DNA from: Lysobacterales bacterium
GTDB lineage: Bacteria; Pseudomonadota; Gammaproteobacteria; Xanthomonadales; Xanthomonadaceae
NCBI GenBank assembly: GCA_017302135.1
Contig: JAFLDZ010000001.1
Span: 62,001-126,000, forward strand
DNA: 64,000 bases
Direction of reading: 5' to 3'
In this document: positions 25,575-35,402 of the stretch, in pieces
Layout: every line of letters starts with the position of its first letter
Position numbering within the stretch: position 1 is the first letter of the stretch
Made by a program: the position numbers and the translations under genes
Notes under the pieces: model-generated
The model's input: only the letters and a program-made list of their open reading frames with translations
Database searches by the model: none
Told to the model about the DNA's origin: nothing

Positions 25575-26747
25575 ATGAAATGGAATATCGGAACTCTGCT
25601 GGTCGGCGCCATAGCCCTGGTCTGCCTCGCTTCCTGCGGGAACGATGCAGCCCCGGAAACGCCAGCAGCGGCAGCGAGACCTGCGTCGGCTGCAGGCTCG
25701 CAGAGCCTCAACGTCTACAACTGGCCGGACTACATCGCCGAAGACACCATCGGCGACTTCGAAGCGAAAACCGGCATCAAAGTCAATTACGACCTGTACA
25801 GCGACAACGATGCGCTCGTACACAAGCTCGCAGCATCGCCGGACGCCTACGACATCATCTTTCCATCGGCGCAGCCGTATGCGCAGCAGATGATCGCGGC
25901 GGGCGCTCTGGCGTCGCTGGACAAGACCCGCCTGGGCAATCTCAAGCACATCGATCCGGCGATTCTTGATGAACTGGGCAAGTACGATCCCGGCAACGCG
26001 CATATCGTTCCCTACCTGTGGGGCACGACCGGCCTGGGCATCAACGTCGGCAAGGTGCGGGCTGTGCTGGGAGCAGGCGCTGCGCTCGACAGTTGGAGCC
26101 TGGTCTTCGATCCGGCCACTGCAGCGAAGCTCTCGAGCTGCGGCATCGGCCTGCTGGACAACGAGCTCGAATCGTTCACGCCAGCCTTGATCTGGAAAGG
26201 CCGAGACCCCAATGATTTCAGCGCCGAAGCCAACGGCGTGGTACGTGAAATATATGCGTCGATCCGTACGCATATCCGAAAATTCGACAACAGCAGCGAG
26301 CTGATCGAAGATCTCGCCAGTGGCAAGCTGTGTGTGGTGCTCTCGTTCTCGGGCGATGTGCAGCAGGCGCAGGCGCGGGCACAGGAAACCGCTGCAGCCT
26401 CCAAGACCCAAGCCCCTGAAATCCGCTACGTGATTCCGCGCGAAGGCGCGATGCGCTGGACTGATGTCGCCGCGATCCCCAAGAACGCCAAGAACGTCGA
26501 CAACGCCCATCGCTTCCTGCAATACCTGATGGAACCGGAGGTCATCGCCGACATCAGCAATTTTGTCGCTTATGCCAACGCAAACACCAGCGCTACCCCT
26601 CTGATCGACAAGGCCATAGCCGAAAATCCGGGCATCTATCCGCCTGCAGGCGTGCGCGCCAAGCTCAGCACCGCGCGCCTACCGACCGATGCCGAGGCCA
26701 GGGACCGGAAGCTGGCCTGGAACGACATCATCTACGGGCTGATGTGA
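25575..26747 (+). CDS. Polyamine-type ABC transporter substrate-binding lipoprotein (PotF/PotD-like)
   Basis: 390 residues. MKWNIGTLLVGAIALVCLASCGNDAAPE is a lipoprotein signal with lipobox LASC. The mature protein opens with SLNVYNWPDYIAEDTIGDFEAKTGIKVNYDLYSDNDALVHKLAASPDAYDIIFPSAQ, the typical start of polyamine-binding proteins (YNWxxYI...F...TGI.V.YD.Y), and has EGAMRWTDVAAIPKNAKNVDNAHRFLQYLMEPEV in the second lobe. Related PotF proteins bind putrescine with Trp and Asp side chains. No permease or ATPase gene lies nearby, so it either serves a transporter encoded elsewhere or has another sensing role. RBS GGAGAGG at 25561-25567. Confidence 0.92.
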   Translation: MKWNIGTLLVGAIALVCLASCGNDAAPETPAAAARPASAAGSQSLNVYNWPDYIAEDTIGDFEAKTGIKVNYDLYSDNDALVHKLAASPDAYDIIFPSAQPYAQQMIAAGALASLDKTRLGNLKHIDPAILDELGKYDPGNAHIVPYLWGTTGLGINVGKVRAVLGAGAALDSWSLVFDPATAAKLSSCGIGLLDNELESFTPALIWKGRDPNDFSAEANGVVREIYASIRTHIRKFDNSSELIEDLASGKLCVVLSFSGDVQQAQARAQETAAASKTQAPEIRYVIPREGAMRWTDVAAIPKNAKNVDNAHRFLQYLMEPEVIADISNFVAYANANTSATPLIDKAIAENPGIYPPAGVRAKLSTARLPTDAEARDRKLAWNDIIYGLM

Positions 26748-26813
26748 ACACTTGCGGGCAGCCGGGCTGGCGATCGCGCCGCCCGGCCATGGCATTGCAT
26801 CGGCGCCTCACGA

Positions 26814-28982
26814 TCAGCGCGCGCGCAGCCGCCACGCACGGTGGATGCGCGGGTTGCGGGCGAAATCAGGCGGGATGGTCTGCGCACTGATGTCCTCGCA
26901 GACCGCGAACGCCGAAATGGCGGCTTCGTCGAAACGGAAGCGGCGATAGTTGTTCGAGAAATACAGCGTGCCGCCGAAAGCCAGGCGGGTCATCGCCGCT
27001 TCCAGCAGACGAACGTGGTCTTTCTGCACATCGAAATCGTCCGCACGCGCGGAGTTCGAGAATGTCGGCGGGTCGCAGAAGATCAGATCGTACTCGCCGC
27101 GATCGGCCAACAGCCATGGCAACACATCGGCCTGCGCCAGACGGTGCCGCGCGCCGACGATGCCGTTGAGTTTCAGATTGTCCGAGCACCACTGCAAGTA
27201 GGTCGCTGAGAGATCGACCGAAGTCGTCTGCGCCGCGCCACCCACTGCTGCATGCACGGTCGCTGCGCCGGTGTAGGCGAACAGATTGAGGAAGCGCGCG
27301 TCCTTCGCTTCTTCGGCGATGCGCAGACGCATCGGACGATGATCGAGAAACAGCCCGCTATCGAGGTAATCGAACAGATTCACACGAAGCTTGGCAGCAC
27401 CTTCGCGGACGTCCAGGAACTCACCGCGTTTTGCGGTGCCGCTGTCGGCGTATTTGCTGCCGCCTTTGCCGATGGCACGCGTCTTCACCGCCACCCGTTC
27501 ACGCGGAACAGCGAAAGCATCGCGCGCACCTGCAAGCAGTTCCTGCAGGCGTTTGCGGGTGGTCGCCTCGGGAATTTCGGCCGGCGCGGCGTATTCCTGC
27601 ACGTGCAGCCAGAGTTCGCCGGTCGTGTCGCCGATGTAGACATCGACCGCTGCCGCGTACTCGGGGATATCCGCATCGTAGACGCGATAACACGTCACGC
27701 CGTCGCGCGAGCGCCAGGCTTTGCTCGCCTTGAGATTCTTGCGCACGCGGTTCGACACCATCTGCGCGCCCTCGCTGAGCACGGGCGTCGGCGCGTCGAC
27801 CGCGACTTCGCGCTGCGGCGGGCGGACCGGGTCGCAGACGATCAGCACGCATTCGATCGCGCCGTTGAACAACTGGTACTTCTTCGCCGCACGCAGGCCG
27901 GTGGCGCGCGCCAGCTCTGCATCGCCGCACAGCAGGCTCGCTTTCCATTCCGGCGTCGTACGTTTGAGCGCATCGCCCAGCGCTCGGTACAACTGCGGAT
28001 CGGCGGCGAGCCGTGCGTCGTAGGGCGGATTGCAGACCACGAGGCCGCGCGGCTCCGCGATCGTCGGCAGTTGCCTGACATCGTGGACCGTGAAATCGAT
28101 GACTTCGACGACACCTGCGCGTTCGGCATTGTCGCGCGCGGCGCGGATCGCATGCGGATCGAGATCGCTGCCATGGAAACGCGATTGCAGCGCCGCACGT
28201 CCACGCTGTTCCCGTCCGGTCGCCTCATCGATCAGTTCGCGCCACTGCGCCAGATCGAAACCAAGCCAACGCGTCGGCGGCGCACTGGCGCCCTGCAGGT
28301 CGCGCAACAAGCCGGGCGCGACATCGGCCGCCATCAATGCGCCTTCGATCAGCAGCGTGCCGCTGCCGCACATCGGGTCGAGCAGCGCGCCGCCTTCGGT
28401 GTAGAGATGGGGCCAGCCTCCGCGCATCAGCACCGCTGCGGCCAGATTTTCCTTCAGCGGCGCTTCGCCCTGCATCTGCCGCCAGCCGCGACGATGCAGC
28501 GGGCCGCCGCCCAGATCGATCGACAGGATCGCCTTGTTGCCGATTTTCGAAGGGCGCACCACCAGATTCAGGCGCAGATCGGGCGATTCGAGATCGACGC
28601 TCGGTCGTTCGCCGCCACGCCCGCGCAGGGTATCGACCACGGCGTCCTTGATCCGCTGCGCGGCATAGCGCGCGTGGGTGATGACATCGCCGGACACATG
28701 CGCGTCCATCGCCAGGGTCATGTCCGAGCGCAGATGCTGCGACCAGTCGATGGCGGCCGCGCCTGCGTAGAGCGCGCGCTCGTCGGGGCAGTCGTATTCG
28801 ACGACCGGCCACAGCACCCGGCTCGCCAGTCGCGACCACAGCACCGCGCGCTGGGCGTCGTGCAATGTGCCTTCCGCGTTCGCGCCGGCACGCGCAGCGG
28901 TGGCGTGCGCGCAGCCGAGCGCGAGCAACTCGTCGACCAGCAGATATTCGAGGCCTTTGCCGCAACTGACAAAGAATTTCAT
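26814..28982 (-). CDS. rlmL: Bifunctional 23S rRNA methyltransferase RlmKL (m2G2445 and m7G2069)
   Basis: 722 residues. THUMP domain N-terminal ([24 protein letters not shown]... [31 protein letters not shown]), then the first methyltransferase domain ([32 protein letters not shown]; catalytic [11 protein letters not shown]) and the second ([43 protein letters not shown]). The fused form is typical of gammaproteobacteria. Its ATG overlaps the stop of the upstream hydrolase gene by 4 bases (ATGA), making it the last gene of a MOSC-hydrolase-rlmKL operon. Confidence 0.96.
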   Translation of the reverse strand: MKFFVSCGKGLEYLLVDELLALGCAHATAARAGANAEGTLHDAQRAVLWSRLASRVLWPVVEYDCPDERALYAGAAAIDWSQHLRSDMTLAMDAHVSGDVITHARYAAQRIKDAVVDTLRGRGGERPSVDLESPDLRLNLVVRPSKIGNKAILSIDLGGGPLHRRGWRQMQGEAPLKENLAAAVLMRGGWPHLYTEGGALLDPMCGSGTLLIEGALMAADVAPGLLRDLQGASAPPTRWLGFDLAQWRELIDEATGREQRGRAALQSRFHGSDLDPHAIRAARDNAERAGVVEVIDFTVHDVRQLPTIAEPRGLVVCNPPYDARLAADPQLYRALGDALKRTTPEWKASLLCGDAELARATGLRAAKKYQLFNGAIECVLIVCDPVRPPQREVAVDAPTPVLSEGAQMVSNRVRKNLKASKAWRSRDGVTCYRVYDADIPEYAAAVDVYIGDTTGELWLHVQEYAAPAEIPEATTRKRLQELLAGARDAFAVPRERVAVKTRAIGKGGSKYADSGTAKRGEFLDVREGAAKLRVNLFDYLDSGLFLDHRPMRLRIAEEAKDARFLNLFAYTGAATVHAAVGGAAQTTSVDLSATYLQWCSDNLKLNGIVGARHRLAQADVLPWLLADRGEYDLIFCDPPTFSNSARADDFDVQKDHVRLLEAAMTRLAFGGTLYFSNNYRRFRFDEAAISAFAVCEDISAQTIPPDFARNPRIHRAWRLRAR

Positions 28983-29536
28983 GCGGACAGACTCGATAAT
29001 AAAGCGGCGAAAGCGTCGGCGGACGTCTGCACGTTCGCGGGCAGAGGATGGCTGTCATCGACCATGAGCAGACGCGCGCGGCGTCCCTGTGCCCACTCCA
29101 CGACCGCCATCGCGGGTATCAGCTCATCGTCCCAACCGTGGATGATGGAAATCGGCACCTGCGGCGCATCCAGCGCCGGCAACGGCCCCATCGTCAGCGG
29201 CGGCGCCATCAGGAACAGCGCCTTCACCGGCGCCCCGTCATTGGACAACTCGAGCGAAATTCGCGCGGAAATATAGGCACCCAGGCTGGAACCGGCCATC
29301 ACCAGAGGGCCGCGTTCCGCGGCCGATCGCGCAAGCGCACGCAGACGCGCCAGACGCTGCGGCACATCGCCGAGCGGGCCGATCTCGCGCCGGGCGTCGA
29401 GATCGCTGTAATCCGGGCGTTCGTGAGTCCAGCCGAAGCGCTCGGCAACGCCAGCGAGCGCCGTGACCTTGGTCGCATCGGGGCCGCTTTCGAAGCCATG
29501 GGAGAGAATGCAATGTCCGCGCAATTTCAAAATCAA
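28979..29536 (-). CDS. Small alpha/beta hydrolase (YqiA/KANL3-TEX30-like)
   Basis: 185 residues: [41 protein letters not shown], nucleophile elbow [17 protein letters not shown] (Ser of GSSLG), acid in [13 protein letters not shown] and His in DDSHPLP. A full minimal alpha/beta hydrolase without signal peptide. Substrate is unknown; an esterase/thioesterase role is an inference from the family. Start and stop each overlap the neighbouring genes by 4 bases. Confidence 0.88.
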   Translation of the reverse strand: MILKLRGHCILSHGFESGPDATKVTALAGVAERFGWTHERPDYSDLDARREIGPLGDVPQRLARLRALARSAAERGPLVMAGSSLGAYISARISLELSNDGAPVKALFLMAPPLTMGPLPALDAPQVPISIIHGWDDELIPAMAVVEWAQGRRARLLMVDDSHPLPANVQTSADAFAALLSSLSA

Positions 29537-30033
29537 TCCTCGATCCAGGTGACCGCATCACCGACGCGGAGAGTACCGCCTTGCAGGACGCGCGCGCACA
29601 GGCCGCCGTGGCCGCGCATCGCGTTGTATCCCCCGGGACCGAGCGTGGCTTCCATCCGCGAACAGGGGTCGCAGGGTGCGGTGCCTTCGCACAACACATC
29701 GCCGATGCGGAATCGTCTGCCTTTCAGGGCGATCAGCGGTATGCCGGAGACCACCAGATTGCGCCGCAGCGCCGCCGTCTCGACAGCGTTGAGCCCGACC
29801 AGCGCGGCGATGACGGGCAGATGCTCGGCCTGGATCAGGGTGATGCCGCGCTTGCCGCTGGCGCTGGCGTAGCGGTCACCGTGCAGGCCTCTGCCGACCA
29901 CCGCCTCGGCGCTGTCGACCGCACGCATCGGCACGTTTCGCGCCGGGCGCAGGCCGATCCATCGGAGCTGCCCGACGCGCGGGAACTGCGTCATCAGGCG
30001 GTGAAGTTCGGACTCGGGGGGCGGCAGCGACAT
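29533..30033 (-). CDS. MOSC domain protein
   Basis: 166 residues. The MOSC (molybdenum cofactor sulfurase C-terminal) pattern: GLRPARNVPMRAVDSAEAVVGRGLHGDRYASASGKRGITLIQAEHLPVIAALVG, LRRNLVVSGIPLIALKGRRFRIGDVLCEGTAPCDPCSRME, with the conserved Cys of PCDPCSRME and GHGGLCARVLQGGTLRVGDAV. Single-domain MOSC proteins such as YiiM/YuaD-like ones are thought to use Moco-bound sulfur or reduce N-hydroxylated compounds. First gene of the operon with the hydrolase and rlmKL; divergent from the amidase gene, 23 bases away. Confidence 0.92.
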   Translation of the reverse strand: MSLPPPESELHRLMTQFPRVGQLRWIGLRPARNVPMRAVDSAEAVVGRGLHGDRYASASGKRGITLIQAEHLPVIAALVGLNAVETAALRRNLVVSGIPLIALKGRRFRIGDVLCEGTAPCDPCSRMEATLGPGGYNAMRGHGGLCARVLQGGTLRVGDAVTWIED

Positions 30034-30056
30034 CGGTAAATGCTAGCATCCGGGCC

Positions 30057-30635
30057 ATGCTTCCCGACTTTCCGCCGATGCCGCCCGTGGTCATTGACCC
30101 CCTTCCCTACGAACTCAAACTCGACGCGCGCCCGCTGTCGCAGATCGATCTGGTCGTGATCCACTGCACCGAAACGCCGACGCTGCGGTCCGCGCGCGAG
30201 TTCGGCGAGAAGATCCTCTACGAAGGCAGCGGCACCGGCAACAGCGGTCATTACTACATCGACCGAGACGGCCACACCACGCTGTACGTGCGCCCCGACC
30301 GCGTCGCCCACCATGTGCGCGGCTACAACCCGCGCTCGATCGGTATCGAACTGGTCAACACCGGCCGCTATCCGCACTGGCGCGATTCGAAGCATCAGGC
30401 GATGGATGAGCCGTATCCCGAAGCGCAGGTCGTCGCGCTGCTGACGCTGCTGATTCAATTGCAGCAACAGTTCCCGAGCGTGAAATTCATCGCCGGTCAC
30501 GAAGATCTGGATCGCGAGATGGAGCAGGCGCTGGACGACCCGTCCGCGCAGGTGCCGCGCAAGCGCGATCCGGGGCCGCTGTTTCCTTGGAACCGGGTGA
30601 TGGAAACGACGACCTGGCAACGGCTCGCCCCCTGA
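30057..30635 (+). CDS. N-acetylmuramoyl-L-alanine amidase (amidase_2), AmpD-like
   Basis: 192 residues. Amidase_2 fold with zinc ligand candidates H36 (DLVVIHCTET), H86 (RVAHHVRGYN) and D171 (RKRDPGPLFPW); the motifs GNSGHYYIDRDG, NPRSIGIELVNTG and FIAGHEDLDR are typical. No signal peptide, so it would act in the cytoplasm on anhydro-muropeptides like AmpD, or be released by another route. In Gram-negatives this enzyme class links wall recycling to beta-lactamase control; a serine hydrolase (10867-12522) is in the window but not an ampC/ampR pair. Confidence 0.9.
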   Translation: MLPDFPPMPPVVIDPLPYELKLDARPLSQIDLVVIHCTETPTLRSAREFGEKILYEGSGTGNSGHYYIDRDGHTTLYVRPDRVAHHVRGYNPRSIGIELVNTGRYPHWRDSKHQAMDEPYPEAQVVALLTLLIQLQQQFPSVKFIAGHEDLDREMEQALDDPSAQVPRKRDPGPLFPWNRVMETTTWQRLAP

Positions 30636-31031
30636 AATGGATCGCTGACGTTTTTTTTGTTTCCTCGTGGGGAAATTTCAAGGCGTCGCCTCATGCGAAT
30701 ATCGAAACGAGACCTCGCGATACAGGCCGTCATCCGTGGTGTTTTTTTCAAAGACGGCGACGGTCGGCAACGAAAAGCGATCGAAGACACGCGCATCCCC
30801 GCATCAATCTGCAGCCGAGACCCGTCGTTCCACAAGAATATGAACATCCGCGTTGCAATGTAGATGACCGACACATTCAGGCCCGTTGCGGGCTGTCACA
30901 TACCTCGACTATGCTGCCAAGGCGAGAACGAAAAAATTCGTCACATGGAAGAATGCAAACGCCTCCAAGTGTCCGCAGCATGACAATCCGCTCGCCCCAC
31001 TGATTCGACAACACCTTGCCAAGGACGACCC
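30636..31031. other. Intergenic stretch without a supported gene
   Basis: 396 bases, richer in A/T than the surroundings, with an 8-T tract at 30653-30660 close to the amidase stop that may act as a termination region. Short frames here lack sequence features of proteins. The promoter of the MipA gene should lie at its right end. Confidence 0.5.
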
Positions 31032-31832
31032 ATGAAAAACAAGAACGCTGCGCGCATCAGAAACGCGCTACTGCTGCTTCTGATCGCACCTTTTTCCACG
31101 CAGGCCCAACAAAGCGACGAATCCGGCAACGACTGGGGGCTGGGCGTCGGCGTCGCCATCCGCGACACTTTATATGCCGGCGAAACCAATCATGTCCAAG
31201 CGTTCCCTTACGTCCATTACGAGGGCGAGCGCTTTTTCATCAAAGGCCCCATGCTTGGCTACAAGATCGTCAAAGGCGAGATATTCACGCTCAGCGGCTT
31301 CGTCGCCGCAAACCTCAACAGCGTCGATGCGGATGATTTCGGCGTCGCCGAACTCGCGCTGAACGGTATCGACCGAAACCTCCTGGAAGACCGGAAAAAT
31401 GCGGCGGATGCAGGTCTTTCGGCATCTTTCAACATCGAATCCGCAGGCGAATTCGAACTGGACATCCGTGGCGATATCACCGGCACCAGCGATGGATACC
31501 AGGCATCTCTCGATTACCGCTATCCGTTCCAGGTCGGGCCGGTCACGCTCATTCCGGGCATCGGCGTCACCGCGCTCGCCGACGACACCGCCAATTACTA
31601 CTACGGCACGCTCTCGAAGGAAGTCTCGCGCGGCGTCGTCGACTACAAGCCGGGCCAAGTCACCATCCCGCACATCGGTATCACTGCGGTATTGCCCATG
31701 GGATCGAAGTGGGTCGGCATCGCAGGCCTGAATGCCGACAGTTATCCGGCCGAAATCACCGACAGTCCGCTGATCGAGGATGAAACGGATGTCGTGCCGA
31801 GTTTCTTCATCGGCGCGATCCGCAACTTCTGA
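31032..31832 (+). CDS. MipA/OmpV family outer-membrane protein
   Basis: 266 residues. Signal peptide MKNKNAARIRNALLLLLIAPFSTQAQ. The mature part shows the alternating pattern of a beta-barrel and the family's features: WGLGVGVAIRDTLYAGETNHVQAFPYVHYEGERFFIKGPMLGYKIV and terminal ...VVPSFFIGAIRNF, ending in an aromatic residue as needed for BAM insertion. MipA in E. coli scaffolds MltA and PBP1B; most homologues are uncharacterised barrel proteins. Single gene; it converges on the second pirin gene. Confidence 0.9.
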   Translation: MKNKNAARIRNALLLLLIAPFSTQAQQSDESGNDWGLGVGVAIRDTLYAGETNHVQAFPYVHYEGERFFIKGPMLGYKIVKGEIFTLSGFVAANLNSVDADDFGVAELALNGIDRNLLEDRKNAADAGLSASFNIESAGEFELDIRGDITGTSDGYQASLDYRYPFQVGPVTLIPGIGVTALADDTANYYYGTLSKEVSRGVVDYKPGQVTIPHIGITAVLPMGSKWVGIAGLNADSYPAEITDSPLIEDETDVVPSFFIGAIRNF

Positions 31833-31899
31833 ACCACCGGATTCATCTCAAGGGCGGCTGCAGGCGAAAGCTTGCGGTCGCCTTCCGATGGCGATCCGC

Positions 31900-32760
31900 C
31901 TATCGTTCGGGCAACGGAATGAACTCCGTTTCGCCGTCGATGGTTCCGAAAGCCCCATTGCGCCAATCTTCTTTGGCTTGTTCGATCCGGTCCCGCGACG
32001 ACGATACGAAGTTCCACCAGAGATGGCGCGAGCCGTCGAGAGGCTCGCCGCCGAGGAGCATGGCCTTGAGCGATGTCTTCGCGCGCAGACGGTGGCGGAT
32101 GCCGTCGTCGAGGACGATGAGGTGCATCGCGGGAATGTCGACGCCGTCGAGCTGCGCATCGCCTTCGAGTACGTAGAGCGCACGTTCGCGGTGGCGGGCT
32201 TCGAGTCCGGTTTCGACGCCGGCATCCAGATCGATGGCGACGTACAGCGTGTCGGCGAACACACGCACCGGGGATTCATCGCCGTAGGCGCGACCGGCGA
32301 CGATGCGCAGGCGCGCGCCGGGGCGTTCGATCCGCGGCAGCGTGGCGGCGGCGTGGTGATGGAAGGCCGGCGCAGCTTCTTCATCGGCTTTCGGCAGCGC
32401 CACCCAGGTCTGCATGCCGTGCAGCGGATGTTCGCCTTCGCGCAGCGCGGCGGGGGTACGTTCGGAATGGGCGATGCCGCGACCAGCGGTCATCCAGTTC
32501 ACATCGCCCGGACCGATCTCCTGGGTCGTGCCGAGCGTATCGCGATGGTGGAGGGCCCCGGACCAGAGGAAGGTGACCGTGGCCAGCCCGATATGCGGAT
32601 GCGGGCGCACGTCGATGCCCCGCCCCGGCGCGAACACCGCAGGCCCCATGTGGTCGACGAACACGAACGGACCGACGCTGCGCGCCTGAATGGACGGCAC
32701 GGCGCGGCGGACTTCAAAACCACCCAGGTCGTGGACCCGGGGTGCGACGACGGTGGTCAT
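31900..32760 (-). CDS. Pirin family protein (second paralogue)
   Basis: 286 residues from ATG 32760 (MTTVVAPRVHDLGGFEVRRAVPSIQARSVGPFVFVDHMGPAVFAPGRGIDVRPHPHIGLATVTFLWSGALHHRDTLGTTQEIGPGDVNWMTAGRGIAHSERTP). The metal ligands HPH...H...SE are conserved. The family's C-terminal cupin follows with the usual FLWWNFVSSSRDRIEQAKEDWRNG motif (here RHLWWNFVSS). It resembles the YhaK-type/PirA group more than the first pirin does. Longer in-frame starts to 33057 overlap tesB and are not supported. Confidence 0.93.
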   Translation of the reverse strand: MTTVVAPRVHDLGGFEVRRAVPSIQARSVGPFVFVDHMGPAVFAPGRGIDVRPHPHIGLATVTFLWSGALHHRDTLGTTQEIGPGDVNWMTAGRGIAHSERTPAALREGEHPLHGMQTWVALPKADEEAAPAFHHHAAATLPRIERPGARLRIVAGRAYGDESPVRVFADTLYVAIDLDAGVETGLEARHRERALYVLEGDAQLDGVDIPAMHLIVLDDGIRHRLRAKTSLKAMLLGGEPLDGSRHLWWNFVSSSRDRIEQAKEDWRNGAFGTIDGETEFIPLPER

Positions 32761-32884
32761 GACGCTCTCCAGTGGTGCGGGCAGCGCAGGGTCGCACGCG
32801 CAACGCGGGACAACGACCGCATGCCGGCAACGATGTGTGTCGGGCGAGCGCCTATAATCCGGCCGAATCCCCACCGGCACGGCC

Positions 32885-33796
32885 ATGACCTCTCCCGTTT
32901 CCGAATTGATCGATCTGCTGTCGCTGGAGCGGCTGGAAAACAATCTGTTCCGCGGACAAAGCCGCGATATCGGCACCAAATACGTGTTCGGTGGCCAAGT
33001 GTTGGGGCAGGCGCTGTCGGCGGCGCAAGCGACGCTGGATTCGGCCGATGCCGACAAGGGCCCACGCGCGGCGCATTCGCTGCATGCGTATTTCCTGCGC
33101 GCCGGCGATATCGAACACCCGATCGTCTACGACGTGGACCGCACCCGCGACGGCGGCAGTTTTTCGGTGCGCCGGGTGACGGCGATCCAGCACGGGAAAC
33201 CGATCTTCGTGTGCGCGGCGTCGTTCCAGATCGTCGAGCCCGGCCCCGAGCATCAGATCTCGATGCCGGAAGTGCCCAAACCGGATGACATCGAACCCAC
33301 GCCGCCGATCTCGGCGGAAGCCTTGGCCAAGCTGCCGAGCAAAGTGCAGCGCTGGCTGAACCGGATGGGGCCGTTCGAATTCCGCCCGATCTATCCGCGC
33401 GACGAACTCAACCCGCCGAAGCGTCCACCGTTCCAGCAGGTGTGGTTCAAGCTCAGCGAAACGGTCGGCGACGCGCCGGAGCTGCATCGCGCCCTGCTCG
33501 CCTACGCGTCCGATTTCCATCTGCTGGGCACGACCACATTCCCGCACGGCATCAGTTATTACCAGCCGAACGTGCAGATGGCGTCGCTCGATCACGCGCT
33601 GTGGTTCCACCGTTCGTTCCGCGCCGACGACTGGTTGCTGTATTCGATCGACAGCCCCAGTGCGCAGGGTGCGCGGGGATTGGCGCGTGGGCAGATCTTC
33701 GACTGCGCCGGCCGACTGGTGGCCAGCACCACCCAGGAAGGCATGATCCGCGTGCTGGATGCCGAGCACGTCGCCGCCAAGCCTTCAGGAGGTTGA
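32885..33796 (+). CDS. tesB: Acyl-CoA thioesterase II TesB
   Basis: 303 residues forming a double hotdog: LIDLLSLERLENNLFRGQSRDIGTKYVFGGQVLGQALSAAQATL, HAYFLRAGDIEHPIVYDVDRTRDGGSFSVRRVTAIQHGKPIFVCAASFQ, and in the second half LLAYASDFHLLGTT with the catalytic Asp, then SLDHALWFHRSFRADDWLLYSIDSPSAQGARGLARGQIFD with Thr/Ser and Gln positions. It hydrolyses medium to long acyl-CoAs. The next gene begins 3 bases after its stop and is surely cotranscribed. Confidence 0.96.
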   Translation: MTSPVSELIDLLSLERLENNLFRGQSRDIGTKYVFGGQVLGQALSAAQATLDSADADKGPRAAHSLHAYFLRAGDIEHPIVYDVDRTRDGGSFSVRRVTAIQHGKPIFVCAASFQIVEPGPEHQISMPEVPKPDDIEPTPPISAEALAKLPSKVQRWLNRMGPFEFRPIYPRDELNPPKRPPFQQVWFKLSETVGDAPELHRALLAYASDFHLLGTTTFPHGISYYQPNVQMASLDHALWFHRSFRADDWLLYSIDSPSAQGARGLARGQIFDCAGRLVASTTQEGMIRVLDAEHVAAKPSGG

Positions 33797-33799
33797 TGC

Positions 33800-34672
33800 A
33801 TGCGTCGGATCTTCACCAGCCCACGTCTGGAAAATGTCGAGCGCGTCGCTGCGCTGCTGAAGGAACACGGCGTGGAAGCGCGGATCACCAACGGCCGCTC
33901 GTACAAGGGCAACCGTCGCGGCGATTTCAGCTATCGCGACGACACCCGCACCGACCCGCAGCCGGCAGTGTGGATCGTGAGACCGGACGACCAGCCCAAG
34001 GCGCGCGCATTGATGCGTGACGCCGGACTGCTCGACTCCGGGCGCTCGCCGACCAGTTTCCTCGCGACCGAAGTACTGCTGCACCCCGGCAATACCGATA
34101 GCGGCAGCGCCTCGAAGCGGCGGATGCTGCTCATCAAATCGGCGCTGTTGATCGGCATCATCATCGCGGTCGGCGCCGGCCTGTTCGCATGGCGCAAGCC
34201 CGCGCCTTCCACACAGACGCCGACAGCGCCTGCAGCGGCGCTTGCCATCTCGACGGTCGAGGGAGCAGTCGCCACCGAGAGCCCTGCGGTCGGCGCAACC
34301 ACCGAAGCGATCTATCGGGCGGATGTGCCGAGCGCGCTGGCGGCGATGTTGATCACGGCGGAACTGCAGGCTCACGCCGCCGGCCTCTGTCTGGCCGTGG
34401 ACGGCGTCGCACCATCGAAAACGATCGTCGATGCAGTGCCGGCAACGGAACTTGCGCGCATCCGCCCGCAATCCGCATGCGCGCCTGCGGCGGAAGACAA
34501 GAGCGTGGTGTCGGTGGATGTGCGCGAATACCTCACCGATGGTTCCGGTGCCGGCACCGTGAAGGTCGAGATCGCCGACTACGACAAGGATGGTAATCGT
34601 CGTGTCGAGACCAGAACGCTCGACGTCAGGCGCGACGGTCTGGAATGGGAAGTGAAACGTACTCGACTGTAG
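33800..34672 (+). CDS. Membrane-anchored protein with DUF2007-like N-terminal domain
   Basis: 290 residues. Residues 1-85 (MRRIFTSPRLENVERVAALLKEHGVEARITNGRSYKGNRRGDFSYRDD... VWIVRPDDQPKARALMRDAGLL) resemble the DUF2007 signal-transducing-like fold. A single membrane helix follows at about 115-135 (LLIKSALLIGIIIAVGAGLFAW), then an Ala/Thr/Pro-rich linker and a periplasmic domain of about 130 residues (EAIYRADVPSALAAMLITAELQAHAAGLCLAVDGVAP...). Xanthomonas homologues have been labelled 'pathogenicity-like protein', which is not a function. Cotranscribed with tesB. Confidence 0.8.
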   Translation: MRRIFTSPRLENVERVAALLKEHGVEARITNGRSYKGNRRGDFSYRDDTRTDPQPAVWIVRPDDQPKARALMRDAGLLDSGRSPTSFLATEVLLHPGNTDSGSASKRRMLLIKSALLIGIIIAVGAGLFAWRKPAPSTQTPTAPAAALAISTVEGAVATESPAVGATTEAIYRADVPSALAAMLITAELQAHAAGLCLAVDGVAPSKTIVDAVPATELARIRPQSACAPAAEDKSVVSVDVREYLTDGSGAGTVKVEIADYDKDGNRRVETRTLDVRRDGLEWEVKRTRL

Positions 34673-34712
34673 TCGCGCGGCAGCGAGCGCTCGCCTTGCG
34701 GTCGCGCCGCTG

Positions 34713-34741
34713 GCGAACACACGGGGTCACCGTGTGTTCGC
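34713..34741. terminator. Perfect hairpin between convergent genes
   Basis: GCGAACACACGG (34713-34724), loop GGTCA, CCGTGTGTTCGC (34730-34741). A 12-bp perfect stem between the tesB transcript and the EF-hand gene. It lacks a clear T run, so it may be a processing or pausing structure rather than a full intrinsic terminator. Confidence 0.6.
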
Positions 34742-34754
34742 AGGGCTTGTTGCT

Positions 34755-35255
34755 TCAGTTCTTCGGGCGCTGGGCGCCGCGCTCACCGCGGTGGGTCTTC
34801 TGGTAGGCCTGCATTTCTTCGCGACTCAGCATGCCGTCGCTGTTGGCATCGATCGTGCCGAAGTTCTGCAGCATACGGTCCCTGCCGGCGAGTTCGGTAC
34901 GGCTGAAACGGCCGTCCTTGTTGGTGTCGAGCGCTTGCATCCGCCCGCCGCGCATGCCGTCGCGCCCGCCTTGTCCTGCGCCCTGTCCACCGCCCTTGCC
35001 GTCGCGCATGCCGTGCTGCGGACGCTCCTCGGCGGTGATGCGGCCATCTTTGTTGGCGTCGAGCTTGTCGAACTGCTCGGCGAATTTCGGTGCCTTGGCC
35101 GCTTCGCTGCGGTCGATGACCCCATCGCCGTTGGCATCGATCCTGGCGTGACGCGGGGCGGGATTGCCGGCCGCAGGTTGAGTCGCCTGCGCGAAGGTCA
35201 GGGTGGCGGTCCCGGCGATGGCGAGACCGAGCGCGAGCATGGCAATGGATTTCAT
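34755..35255 (-). CDS. EF-hand calcium-binding exported protein
   Basis: 166 residues. Signal peptide MKSIAMLALGLAIAGTATLTFAQ. Four EF-hand loops are visible: DANGDGVIDRSE, DANKDGRITAEE, DTNKDGRFSRTE and DANSDGMLSREE, each with Asp/Asn at 1, 3, 5 and Glu at 12. A Gly/Arg-rich segment (GMRDGKGGGQGAGQGGRDGMRGGRMQ) splits them in pairs. Likely periplasmic calcium binding or buffering. Divergent from the sigma-factor gene with 147 bases between. Confidence 0.93.
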   Translation of the reverse strand: MKSIAMLALGLAIAGTATLTFAQATQPAAGNPAPRHARIDANGDGVIDRSEAAKAPKFAEQFDKLDANKDGRITAEERPQHGMRDGKGGGQGAGQGGRDGMRGGRMQALDTNKDGRFSRTELAGRDRMLQNFGTIDANSDGMLSREEMQAYQKTHRGERGAQRPKN

Positions 35256-35402
35256 GGGATGTCCTCGTGGGTTGAGCCGGGCCGGAGGCCCTGCATGACC
35301 TGTCAACGTGTGGGTGCGGAAGCGGTTGACCGCACTGGTCACATTCCCCGCCCGGCGCCGTCCTGATGTTGTCTTCGTTAATGTACCGGCTAACCTTTGC
35401 GC

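Noticed and set aside
27252..29276. 674-codon plus-strand frame
   Set aside because: Entirely antisense to rlmKL and the hydrolase gene, low-complexity Arg/His/Gln-rich translation, no motifs.
30657..30863. 68-codon plus-strand frame between the amidase and MipA genes
   Set aside because: It begins in a T-rich, termination-like region, and the translation has no family features.
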